From contig JAZRVU010000115.1 of assembly GCA_045599305.1 (NCBI GenBank), positions 1-11,663 of the forward strand: 11,663 nucleotides of DNA. The letters are read 5' to 3'. Under the pieces are notes generated by a model that made no database searches, was not told where the DNA came from, and saw nothing but the letters and a program-made list of their open reading frames with translations. Each line of letters begins with the position of its first letter. Positions within the stretch are counted from its first letter, which is position 1. This DNA comes from SIG588 sp045599305 (GTDB lineage: Bacteria > Bacillota > Clostridia > Oscillospirales > Acutalibacteraceae). The position numbers and the translations under genes are program-made. Positions 1-6,186 of the stretch are shown here, one piece after another.

Positions 1-18
1 CTGCCGCCTTTGGTTTTG

Positions 19-27
19 TGATATAAT
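19..27 (+). promoter_or_regulatory. Extended -10 promoter for the GH28 gene
   Basis: TGATATAAT (19-27) is a perfect extended -10 element: TGn followed by TATAAT. The -35 would fall at or just beyond the window edge and cannot be judged, but an extended -10 needs it less. Transcription would start near 34, leaving a leader of about 90 nt before the GH28 start codon at 123. The operator-like dyad at 56-68 lies inside that leader. Confidence 0.65.
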
Positions 28-55
28 GACCTCAAACCGGCGGCGCGCCCGTTAG

Positions 56-68
56 TGAAAGCGTTTCA
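56..68. promoter_or_regulatory. LacI/CcpA-like operator dyad in the GH28 leader
   Basis: TGAAAGCGTTTCA has perfect 5-bp arms (TGAAA/TTTCA) around GCG. It closely resembles CcpA cre sites and other LacI-family operators. It is 13 bp, one base shorter than the usual 14-bp cre spacing, so it may instead belong to a dedicated LacI-type sugar regulator. It lies about 22 bp downstream of the predicted transcription start, where bound repressor would block elongation. No regulator gene is visible in the window. The assignment is an inference from sequence resemblance. Confidence 0.5.
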
Positions 69-122
69 AGCGGCCGTTGGCGGATCCCGATGGGATGTGA
101 CAGCCCAAAGGAGGAGCAGAAA

Positions 123-1370
123 ATGATCTTTTCATTACAAACAGTCAATAATGTGACCAAAGAGTTGCAAAAAGCACTTTTGGATGCGGCGGCCGCCGGC
201 GAGGGGCTGGAGCTCGCGGCGGGGGACTACAAGGTCGGTTCCCTGACACTGCCGTCGGGCACACGGCTGACCTTCGCGCCGGGAGCCCGTCTGCTGGCGG
301 ACGAGGATGAGGCCGTCTGGACGGGTGAGTCCAACCGCCGTGCCATCCTGACGGCGCGCGGCGCCGAGAATATCACCGTCTGCGGCCCCGGTGTGATCGA
401 TGGCGGCGGTATGTACTACCGTCGGTACACCGATGCGCCGTCCCCGGGTAATCATCCCAGCAGCGTGCTGTATTTTTGTGAGTGCACCGGTCTGTCGATC
501 ACGGGCCTGCGGCTGCAATATGCCGTGGGCTGGACGCTTCATCTGAACGACTGTGAGCAGGTGACCGTGCGGGACGTGGAGATCTATAACCCGCCGTGGA
601 CGGTGAACCGCTGCACCGACGGCATCGACCTGAACGGCTGCCGCCATGTGCTGGTGGAGGATTGCCGTATCGCCACCGGCGACGATGCCGTCTGCCTCAA
701 AAACATCGGTACCTACGGGCGGTCGCTGCCCCGCGCCGCCATGCACGATATCACCGTGCGGCGCTGCGCACTGGCTACCACCTGCAATGCCGTCAAGGTC
801 GGCACCGAAACGGTGGGGGATATCTATGACGTGCATTTCGAGGACATCACCATCCGGCCCCATCCCGATGTGGACCCGGATGCGCCGTATGAGCCGCTGA
901 AGGTGATGAGTTGTCCCATCGCGGCCATTTCGCTGCAGTCCAACGACGGCGCTCATGTCCACGGCATTACCCTCCGCCGCATCACGGCGGAAAAGGTGCT
1001 CTGCCCGCTGCTGATCATGCTGCAAAACCGCAAGACCGTTGATCCCAATGCGGTGATGGGCACGATGGAGGATATCCTCGTGGAGGATCTGACGGTGAAG
1101 AAGTGCCTGCGCAACGCCTTTTTGAATGCGCAGACGCCGGCCGTGATCCGGGATGTGACGCTGCGCCGCGTGGACGTGACGACGTATGAGCCGACGCCGG
1201 CCGAGACGCACCCGATGCATGACCGCGTGATCTATCCCGACATTTTTGCACTGCCGCCATTTGCGGCTTACGGTATGTATGTGCGGCATGTCGAGGGGCT
1301 CAAAACGGAGGATGTCGCGTGGCACGATGCGATCGGCTCCGGCCGCCCGGCGGTGCTCATTGACGAATAA
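123..1370 (+). CDS. Glycoside hydrolase family 28 (polygalacturonase-like), cytoplasmic
   Basis: The 415-aa product has the GH28 right-handed beta-helix pattern: repeated short strands and the catalytic blocks TDGID (165-169) and GDD (186-188). These supply the three conserved aspartates (D166 and D169, or D187/D188) of inverting galacturonidases. The usual third block, GHG, is replaced by NAVKVGTET (222-230), as in divergent GH28 subgroups. There is no signal peptide, so it should act inside the cell on imported oligogalacturonides or related pectic fragments. An upstream in-frame ATG exists at 90, but AAAGGAGG at 107-114 sits 8 nt before the ATG at 123, which is therefore preferred. The gene stands alone: no transporter, isomerase or GH105 partner is adjacent. 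Exact substrate (homogalacturonan versus rhamnogalacturonan oligomers) cannot be decided from sequence. Confidence 0.85.
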   Translation: MIFSLQTVNNVTKELQKALLDAAAAGEGLELAAGDYKVGSLTLPSGTRLTFAPGARLLADEDEAVWTGESNRRAILTARGAENITVCGPGVIDGGGMYYRRYTDAPSPGNHPSSVLYFCECTGLSITGLRLQYAVGWTLHLNDCEQVTVRDVEIYNPPWTVNRCTDGIDLNGCRHVLVEDCRIATGDDAVCLKNIGTYGRSLPRAAMHDITVRRCALATTCNAVKVGTETVGDIYDVHFEDITIRPHPDVDPDAPYEPLKVMSCPIAAISLQSNDGAHVHGITLRRITAEKVLCPLLIMLQNRKTVDPNAVMGTMEDILVEDLTVKKCLRNAFLNAQTPAVIRDVTLRRVDVTTYEPTPAETHPMHDRVIYPDIFALPPFAAYGMYVRHVEGLKTEDVAWHDAIGSGRPAVLIDE

Positions 1371-1418
1371 ACATAACGGACGCCCGACGGTTTGATCGGG
1401 CGTCCGTGTCCGTTATGT
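1371..1418 (+). terminator. Large imperfect hairpin after the GH28 gene
   Basis: The outer arms at 1371-1381 and 1408-1418 are 11-bp perfect complements, and the inner arms at 1382-1387 and 1396-1401 pair over 6 bp. The 6 nt at 1402-1407 are left as a bulge because GTCCGT is tandemly duplicated at 1402-1413. The hairpin begins directly after the GH28 stop codon. It probably ends that transcript or protects its 3' end. It is followed by ATAAAAAA rather than a T-run, so it is not a canonical intrinsic terminator. Confidence 0.5.
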
Positions 1419-1438
1419 ATAAAAAAGGCGGTGCGTGA

Positions 1439-1930
1439 ATGAAAACAGCGTATTTTGCCGGCGGTTGCTTCTGGTGCATGGCGCCGGTGTTCCGCGATCA
1501 GCCGGGGGTGAGCGGGGTGGTCAGCGGCTATTGCGGCGGCGAGGGCGCGCCCACCTATGAAGAGGTGAAGGCTCAGCAGACGGCTCACCGCGAAACGGTG
1601 GCGATCACCTACGATCCCGCCGCGGTGACCTTTGCCGCGCTCACGGAACTCTTTCTGTCGGTGACCGACCCGTTCGATGCCGGTGGCCAGTTCATTGACC
1701 GCGGCCGCTCCTATACGCTCGCCGTCTATTACACCGACGGGAGCGAGCGGCGCACGGCGCTTGACCGGCTGGCGGCACTGCAAAAGCTGACCGGGCAGAA
1801 GCCCGCCGTCAGCGTGGAGCCGTTTCGCGGCTTTTTCGCCGCGGAGGAATACCATCAGGACTATGACCTGAAGCACCCCGAGGAATTTGCCCGCGAACTG
1901 CGTGAAAGCGGCCGAAAGGCGCGGTCATGA
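1439..1930 (+). CDS. msrA: Peptide methionine sulfoxide reductase A
   Basis: This 163-aa protein reduces methionine-S-sulfoxide in proteins and as free amino acid, repairing oxidative damage in the cytoplasm. The family signature GGCFWCM is at residues 8-14, with C10 the expected catalytic cysteine and C13 next to it. The SGYCGG segment (29-34) and the conserved YHQDY near the C-terminus (138-142) fit MsrA. C32, in the loop where other MsrAs usually have a small residue, and C13 are the only other cysteines, so the resolving cysteine must be one of them. Translation starts at 1439 after a weak GGCGG-type site. The last codons overlap the sirtuin start in an ATGA arrangement (1927-1930), so the two are probably translated together. 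No MsrB domain is fused. Confidence 0.93.
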   Translation: MKTAYFAGGCFWCMAPVFRDQPGVSGVVSGYCGGEGAPTYEEVKAQQTAHRETVAITYDPAAVTFAALTELFLSVTDPFDAGGQFIDRGRSYTLAVYYTDGSERRTALDRLAALQKLTGQKPAVSVEPFRGFFAAEEYHQDYDLKHPEEFARELRESGRKARS

Positions 1931-2661
1931 CCGCCGCCCAAACGCTTGCCGGATGGGTCGCCGCCGCCCGGCAGGTGACATTTTTCGGCGGGGCGGGCGT
2001 CTCCACCGAAAGCGGCATCCCGGATTTCCGCTCGGCGGACGGGCTGTATCATCAGCAGTTCTCGCTGCCGCCCGAGCAGATTTTGTCACACGGATATTTT
2101 GAGCGGCACACCGAGGAGTTCTTCCGCTTTTACCGGCAGAAGATGCTGCCGCAGGGCGTGCAGCCCAACGCCGCCCACCGGACGCTGGCCGCATGGGAGG
2201 CGCAGGGGAAACTGAACGCCGTGGTCACCCAGAATATCGACGGCCTGCATCAGGCGGCGGGCAGCCGCCGGGTGTGGGAACTGCACGGCTCGGTCAAGCG
2301 CAACTACTGCCGCCGCTGCGGCCGCTTTTTCGATGAGCAGTTCATTCTGGAAAGTACCGGTGTGCCCCGCTGCCCCTGCGGCGGAGTGGTCAAGCCGGAT
2401 GTGGTGCTCTATGACGAGCCGCTGGACGAGGCGGTCATCTCGGGGGCGGTAGCGGCCATCGAGGCGGCCGACCTGCTCATCGTGGCGGGCACCTCGCTCA
2501 CCGTCTACCCCGCGGCGGGGCTGCTGCGGTATTTTCGCGGCGACCGGCTCGTACTCATCAACCGCGATCCCACCCCCATGGACGAGCGGGCCGACCTGCT
2601 CATCCGCGAACGGGTGGGGGAGGTGCTGGGCGCCGCCTTCACACAGGCGACAGATCGGTGA
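1927..2661 (+). CDS. cobB: NAD-dependent protein deacylase, Sir2 family (CobB-like)
   Basis: The 244-aa protein removes acetyl or other acyl groups from lysines, using NAD+ and releasing nicotinamide and O-acyl-ADP-ribose. All core sirtuin elements are visible: GAGVSTESGIPDF (22-34) for NAD binding, TQNID (101-105), ELHGS (118-122) with catalytic H120, four zinc cysteines (C128, C131, C149, C151), GTSLTVYP (188-195) and INRDPTP (211-217). The length is normal for bacterial class sirtuins. Its ATG overlaps the msrA stop codon by 4 nt, which indicates translational coupling. The 3' end overlaps the convergent M23 peptidase gene by 23 bp (2639-2661). Whether it is a deacetylase or a desuccinylase cannot be told by eye. 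The gene name is by family. Confidence 0.92.
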   Translation: MTAAQTLAGWVAAARQVTFFGGAGVSTESGIPDFRSADGLYHQQFSLPPEQILSHGYFERHTEEFFRFYRQKMLPQGVQPNAAHRTLAAWEAQGKLNAVVTQNIDGLHQAAGSRRVWELHGSVKRNYCRRCGRFFDEQFILESTGVPRCPCGGVVKPDVVLYDEPLDEAVISGAVAAIEAADLLIVAGTSLTVYPAAGLLRYFRGDRLVLINRDPTPMDERADLLIRERVGEVLGAAFTQATDR

Positions 2662-3673
2662 AGCCGTAGGTGCGGCGATAGCCCTTGGTGTCGGTGTCCC
2701 GCGTCACCGCGCTGCGGTGGCGGGAAAGCAGTTGTATCAGCGGGTAGACGTCGATCCAGATCTCGCCCGCGTCGGTCTCCTTCTGCGATTCGTCAAAGAT
2801 GAGCTGCATCCCGAAATGCAGGTGGGTGACCTCGATATTGTTCACGTTTTCGGTGCGGCTGTAGCCGGTGCGTCCCATGTAGCCGATAACGTCGCCCGCT
2901 GTGACGGTGTCCCCCACCTTGAGACCCGGTTGATAGGGGAAGTCCCGCCGCAGATGGGCGTAGTAATAGTAGCGCTTGCTGTCGGCACTGCGGATGCCGA
3001 TGCGCCAGCCGCCGTACTGATTCCAGCCCAGTGCCTCCACCCGGCCGCTCTCCACCGCGATGATGGGGGTGCCGGTGGAGCCCATCATATCATGCCCCTC
3101 GTGCCGGCGGGCGAAGCCGTAGGTGCGGGAGACGCCGAAATCGTCGTAGTCGGAATAGGAAAATCCGGCGGCGATGGGAGAAAACGCTTTCAGTCCGTAG
3201 ACGGAGCGGGTGGCCACACCACCCGCCCCGTCACTTTTTTCTTCCTCAAATTCCCCCAGAAAGCCGCCCAGCACCGCCGTGTAGGCCTCCAGATAATAGG
3301 GGTAGTACGGCAGCTTGGCCGCGATCTGCGCGGGGGAGGCGGCGGTGACCTTTTCGGCCGCCTTTTCGAGCCGCGCGGGGGCGTAGCCGGAAAAGTTGTT
3401 GCCGTTTTCCGCCGCGGCATAGGCCAGCAGGGAGATCCAGCTGACCGGTGTTTCGCTCTGCTGCGAGGCGATATCCAGTTCCATCGCCCGCTCAAGTACG
3501 GGGTATGTCACGTTGAAATCCACCCATTTGATGTACCCGCCGGCCGCGGCGGCGCGTTGGCGCAGGTAGGAGCCGCTCCCCACAAACAGCAGCACGGCGG
3601 CCGCTCCCGCCCATGCGAGCCACCGGCGGCGCAGGCGCACGACCCACATGATGCGTGCCCTTTTCCTCTTCAT
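2639..3673 (-). CDS. Membrane-anchored M23 (LytM) peptidoglycan metallopeptidase
   Basis: The 344-aa protein has a basic N-terminus, one membrane segment at about 18-35, an external alpha-helical linker (about 45-160) and a C-terminal M23 domain. The zinc and catalytic residues are intact: H191 and D195 in HEGHD, H240 in YYYYAHL, and H284/H286 in THLHFG. It should therefore be an active endopeptidase cutting peptide bridges in peptidoglycan, unlike Bacillus SpoIIQ, whose LytM domain is degenerate. The start at 3673 is chosen because its ATG overlaps the upstream stop (ATGA, 3673-3670); an in-frame ATG at 3688 has no ribosome binding site. It is the last gene of the spoIIP cluster, which suggests a role in engulfment or spore envelope remodelling. 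That role is inferred from context only. The 3' end overlaps the sirtuin gene. Confidence 0.85.
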   Translation of the reverse strand: MKRKRARIMWVVRLRRRWLAWAGAAAVLLFVGSGSYLRQRAAAAGGYIKWVDFNVTYPVLERAMELDIASQQSETPVSWISLLAYAAAENGNNFSGYAPARLEKAAEKVTAASPAQIAAKLPYYPYYLEAYTAVLGGFLGEFEEEKSDGAGGVATRSVYGLKAFSPIAAGFSYSDYDDFGVSRTYGFARRHEGHDMMGSTGTPIIAVESGRVEALGWNQYGGWRIGIRSADSKRYYYYAHLRRDFPYQPGLKVGDTVTAGDVIGYMGRTGYSRTENVNNIEVTHLHFGMQLIFDESQKETDAGEIWIDVYPLIQLLSRHRSAVTRDTDTKGYRRTYGFTDLSPV

Positions 3674-3942
3674 CCCGGGATCAGCCATGTGAGCAGCAGG
3701 CGCTCCGCCAGAAAAATATGCACGGGCACCGCTGCCGGGACGGGCGGCAGACGGCCGGTGTCGCAGCTGTCCAGCAGATCGCTGACCGCCGCTCCCGCCG
3801 CCGTGTAGGGCGGCACGGTGTCGCCGAAGGTGATGCGGCGGGTGTTCATATCGGCCATCAGGATTCCGCCCAGCAGCAGTACGGCCGTGAGGGTGAGCAG
3901 CAATGCGGCAAAAAACGCCCGGACGGATCGGTATCGGTTCAT
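3670..3942 (-). CDS. Small single-pass membrane protein of unknown function
   Basis: The 90-aa product has a short basic N-terminus (RYRSVR) followed by one hydrophobic segment at about residues 9-31, then a mostly polar tail that ends in a second mildly hydrophobic stretch (about 74-88). I do not recognise the family. It begins 1 nt after the spoIIP stop with a good AAGGAGAG site inside the end of spoIIP, and its stop overlaps the M23 start in an ATGA junction. It is clearly translated as part of the spoIIP/M23 unit. A membrane adaptor or partner for one of the two cell-wall hydrolases is a reasonable guess, with no direct support. Confidence 0.75.
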   Translation of the reverse strand: MNRYRSVRAFFAALLLTLTAVLLLGGILMADMNTRRITFGDTVPPYTAAGAAVSDLLDSCDTGRLPPVPAAVPVHIFLAERLLLTWLIPG

Positions 3943-3943
3943 G

Positions 3944-5068
3944 TCAGTTCTCTCCTTTGAAAAGGGCGGCCAGGCTTTTGCCCAGCAGATGGGCCGAGCG
4001 CACCGCCTCGTCGATGGTGTTGCCGTCGCTGCCCATCTCGATGAGCAGCGAGCCGGTGGTCATATATTGGTTATACCGTGCGCCCGTCAGCGAGAGCGGG
4101 CGTGCCAGTCCCGGCCAGTCGTGCTCCAGTCGCTGCTGCAGCCGGGCGGCAAAGGTGAGATTTTTCTGCCAGTCCGGGTGGGGCAGGGCGTCGGTCGAGA
4201 GCACGCCGCATACTACCATCAGCTGCGCGGCGGTCTGCCCCTGCAGCGTGACGGTCGGTTTCAGTTTGTCGGTGGTGTTGGCCATCAGGCCGTCCCGGTG
4301 GAGATCCAGCGTCACCTTGACGGAGGGATAGCGCTTGAGCGTCTCCTCCATCATGACGACCGAGCGCTCATAGGCGCCGCGATAACTGGGAAAGTCGTAG
4401 ACGGCGGTGTCGTGGATCACCGCGATGCCGGCGGCCACCAGTTCCGCTTCCAGAGCGTCCCCCACCAGCGTGACATTGTGCGGATAGGTGGGATCGCGGA
4501 GGATGTCACCGGCGTTATAATAGCCCGCGTCATAGGGCATATACCCCTCGGTCGTGTGGGTGTGGTAGATGAGCACCTGCGGCTGATCGGTGCCGCATTC
4601 CACCGAAAAGGGCAGGTCGGCCGCCAGCGCCGCCGCGATGTCCGCCGACACGCCGCTTTTGTTTTTGATGTGGATGCCGGCCGTCTCGGTGCCGCCGCCC
4701 AGCTGCTGTGACACGATCTTGCCGCCGGTGCCGTCCTCCGCCGGGACGGTGGGGGCATTCGCCGCCGCGGTGGCCGTGGGCTCGGTCAGCGGCTGCTGAT
4801 CGGCCCCTTCGCCGGACAGGGCGGGCAGGTACGCGGACGCAGTGGGCACAGCGGTCGGCGCGGCAGAGGCTGTCGGCCGCTCCAGCCGCTCGGCGAACAG
4901 GGCGACGGCCTCGTCGGTCTGCTGCAGCCGCACGGCGGCCAGCGCCGTCTGCCGCCCCACAGCGGCCCATGTATCGGCGGGCAGCTGCCGGGCACCGGCT
5001 ATCAGTGCGGCGGCGCACAAAGCGGACAGGGAGATGCGGCACACGAATGCCCACCGGATCTTTTTCAT
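3944..5068 (-). CDS. spoIIP: Stage II sporulation protein P (engulfment peptidoglycan hydrolase)
   Basis: SpoIIP is the amidase/endopeptidase that, with SpoIID and SpoIIM, strips peptidoglycan ahead of the engulfing mother-cell membrane. The 374-aa product has a membrane anchor at about 7-28, a Pro/Ala/Thr-rich linker at about 65-112, and the SpoIIP domain from about 115. Likely zinc and catalytic residues are present: HTHTTEGY (H169, H171, E174), LDLHRDG (H257) and LLIEMGSDGN (E344). The frame opens further at a GTG at 5077, but GGAGG lies 8 nt upstream of the ATG at 5068 and overlaps that GTG, so 5068 is preferred. A sigma-E-like promoter (5115-5143) precedes it, matching mother-cell expression known for spoIIP in Bacillus. 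It is followed by a small membrane protein and an M23 peptidase. Confidence 0.93.
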   Translation of the reverse strand: MKKIRWAFVCRISLSALCAAALIAGARQLPADTWAAVGRQTALAAVRLQQTDEAVALFAERLERPTASAAPTAVPTASAYLPALSGEGADQQPLTEPTATAAANAPTVPAEDGTGGKIVSQQLGGGTETAGIHIKNKSGVSADIAAALAADLPFSVECGTDQPQVLIYHTHTTEGYMPYDAGYYNAGDILRDPTYPHNVTLVGDALEAELVAAGIAVIHDTAVYDFPSYRGAYERSVVMMEETLKRYPSVKVTLDLHRDGLMANTTDKLKPTVTLQGQTAAQLMVVCGVLSTDALPHPDWQKNLTFAARLQQRLEHDWPGLARPLSLTGARYNQYMTTGSLLIEMGSDGNTIDEAVRSAHLLGKSLAALFKGEN

Positions 5069-5114
5069 ACGTTTCACCTCCGCCGCGTTGTCCGATCGTT
5101 CGGTCGTCTGTTCA

Positions 5115-5143
5115 TTGGTATGTGCGGCGGGGGCAAAATATGC
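5115..5143 (-). promoter_or_regulatory. Sigma-E-like promoter for the spoIIP cluster
   Basis: On the minus strand, GCATATT (5143-5137) matches the sigma-E -35 consensus KMATATT at all positions. CATACCAA (5122-5115) matches CATACAMT at six of eight positions, including all of CATAC. The spacer is 14 nt, in the usual sigma-E range. Transcription would start near 5108, 40 nt before the spoIIP ATG. The element lies just after the gpr stop codon, so spoIIP can be expressed in the mother cell independently of gpr. Consensus recalled from Bacillus subtilis. Confidence 0.72.
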
Positions 5144-5152
5144 GGTCGCTGC

Positions 5153-6004
5153 TCACACGGCGGCGGCGATCAGTTCCAGCGGGGAATAGGCCGGGTGGAG
5201 CGCGCCGTTGATCGCCATGGCCACCAGCCGTGCGGCACGGCGCACCATGATATCCACCTCACGGGGGGTCACGATCATGCGGGCGGCCTCGCCGGCGGGG
5301 TCGGCACCGCCGATCTCCCGGACGATGGTGGCGGCGTCCACCACGGTCGGCACCCCCAGCCCGATCACCGGCACCCCCAGCAGTTCGGCTGTCAGGGCGC
5401 GGCGGTCGTTGCCCACGCCGGAGCCGGGGGCGATGCCGGTGTCGCAGATCTGCACCGTGCGCCCCAGTCGGGCAAGACTGCGCGCCGCCAGGGCGTCGAC
5501 GGCGATGATCGCCGCAGGCGTCAGCGTTTTGCAGAGACTGCGGGTCAGTTCGCTGCTCTCCACCCCGGTCTGACCCAGTACGCCGGTGGGGAACACCGCC
5601 ACCGGGCGCAGGTCGTCCAGCCCCAGCGAGCGCGCCCACTCGCCCCGGATGTGGCGGGTCGCCAGCACCATGTCGGCCACCTGCGGCCCCAGTGCATCGG
5701 GGGTGATGGAGGCATTGCCCAGCCCCACCACCAGCACTGTTCCCTCCTTCGGCAGCAGGTCGCCCAGTTCGCTCGCGATCAGCCGCGCGTGCTGCTCCAG
5801 CCGCTCCTCGTCGTCCGTCAGCGGGGGCACCTCCACCGTGATATACCGCCCGACCGGCTTGCCCAGCCGCTCGGCGGCCGCGGCGGAGGTCACCGCCGTG
5901 CGGGTGACGGTGACCTCCCCCTCCTGTCGGGCGGTCTGGGTGACGCCGGTGTCCTCTGCCAGACCGTCGGCGGCCTCCAGTGCCAGATCTGTTCGTCCGT
6001 TCAT
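5153..6004 (-). CDS. gpr: GPR endopeptidase, germination protease for small acid-soluble spore proteins
   Basis: GPR is made as a zymogen in the forespore and degrades small acid-soluble spore proteins during germination, freeing DNA and amino acids. The 283-aa product has the family's RTDLALE at the N-terminus (residues 4-10), GLGN followed by TPDALGP (101-107) with proposed catalytic D103, AVDALAAR (168-175) with D170, and the DTGIAPGSGVGN block (188-199). The frame can start at a GTG at 6016, but GAGG sits 6 nt before the ATG at 6004, so 6004 is used. If autoprocessing occurs after TD as in Bacillus, the propeptide is only about 6 residues. It is divergent from rpsT and preceded by a sigma-G-like promoter. 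It is shorter than the Bacillus protein, but the C-terminal ALHP motif is present, so it is not truncated. Confidence 0.93.
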   Translation of the reverse strand: MNGRTDLALEAADGLAEDTGVTQTARQEGEVTVTRTAVTSAAAAERLGKPVGRYITVEVPPLTDDEERLEQHARLIASELGDLLPKEGTVLVVGLGNASITPDALGPQVADMVLATRHIRGEWARSLGLDDLRPVAVFPTGVLGQTGVESSELTRSLCKTLTPAAIIAVDALAARSLARLGRTVQICDTGIAPGSGVGNDRRALTAELLGVPVIGLGVPTVVDAATIVREIGGADPAGEAARMIVTPREVDIMVRRAARLVAMAINGALHPAYSPLELIAAAV

Positions 6005-6030
6005 GGTGAACCTCACTTTTCATTTTTGGA

Positions 6031-6059
6031 TAGTATTCGTATGATCCGTCCGCCTATTC
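6031..6059 (-). promoter_or_regulatory. Sigma-G (or sigma-F) -like promoter for gpr
   Basis: On the minus strand, GAATA (6059-6055) fits the forespore -35 consensus GHATR exactly. AATACTA (6037-6031) fits CATWHTA at six of seven positions, and the spacer is 17 nt. The predicted start near 6024 leaves a leader of about 20 nt containing the GTGAGG ribosome binding site. gpr is known to be transcribed by forespore sigma factors in Bacillus, so the match is in the expected place. The spoVAE promoter at 6496-6524 has the same layout. Confidence 0.7.
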
Positions 6060-6091
6060 CGGCAGTTTTAAAAAAAGTTGCGTATTCTTGC

Positions 6092-6130
6092 AAAAAAAGA
6101 GTTGCTTTTTTCAAAAAACCGTGGTATGAT
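6092..6130 (+). promoter_or_regulatory. Housekeeping promoter for rpsT with upstream A-tract
   Basis: TTGCTT (6102-6107) and TATGAT (6125-6130) are separated by 17 nt, with TGG before the -10 giving an extended element. A run of seven A residues at 6092-6098 lies just upstream of the -35, where an UP element would bind the RNA polymerase alpha subunit. This suits a strongly expressed ribosomal protein gene. Transcription should begin near 6137, giving a leader of about 50 nt. Confidence 0.8.
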
Positions 6131-6186
6131 ACTTTGTGCATGACTGGATGAACTGTCCGGCGGACTCATACGAAGGAGGTGTGATT

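Noticed and set aside
90..122. Upstream ATG giving an 11-residue longer GH28 protein
   Set aside because: The strong AAAGGAGG at 107-114 would lie inside that reading frame and is correctly spaced for the ATG at 123.
135..1325. Long open frame antisense to the GH28 gene (396 codons)
   Set aside because: It mirrors a clear GH28 coding region in high-GC DNA, is rich in His/Arg with no recognisable domain, and has no ribosome binding site.
1392..1419. Possible msrA promoter (TTGATC, 16 nt, TATGTA)
   Set aside because: Both hexamers are weak and lie inside the hairpin after GH28. I could not separate it from chance, although msrA does need a promoter or read-through.
3181..3193. Cre-like word (TGAAAGCGTTTTC on the minus strand) inside the M23 gene
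   Set aside because: It matches 11 of 13 positions of the GH28 operator but lies deep in coding sequence, encoding conserved LKAFSP, with no promoter nearby. It shows that such words can arise by chance here.
6093..6111. Inverted repeat AAAAAAG/CTTTTTT overlapping the rpsT -35
   Set aside because: It arises from A- and T-tracts of a typical UP-element promoter region, and is low-complexity sequence rather than a specific operator.
6137..6186. Possible S20 autoregulatory leader RNA
   Set aside because: The leader is only about 50 nt and shows no convincing conserved hairpin beyond the ribosome binding site.
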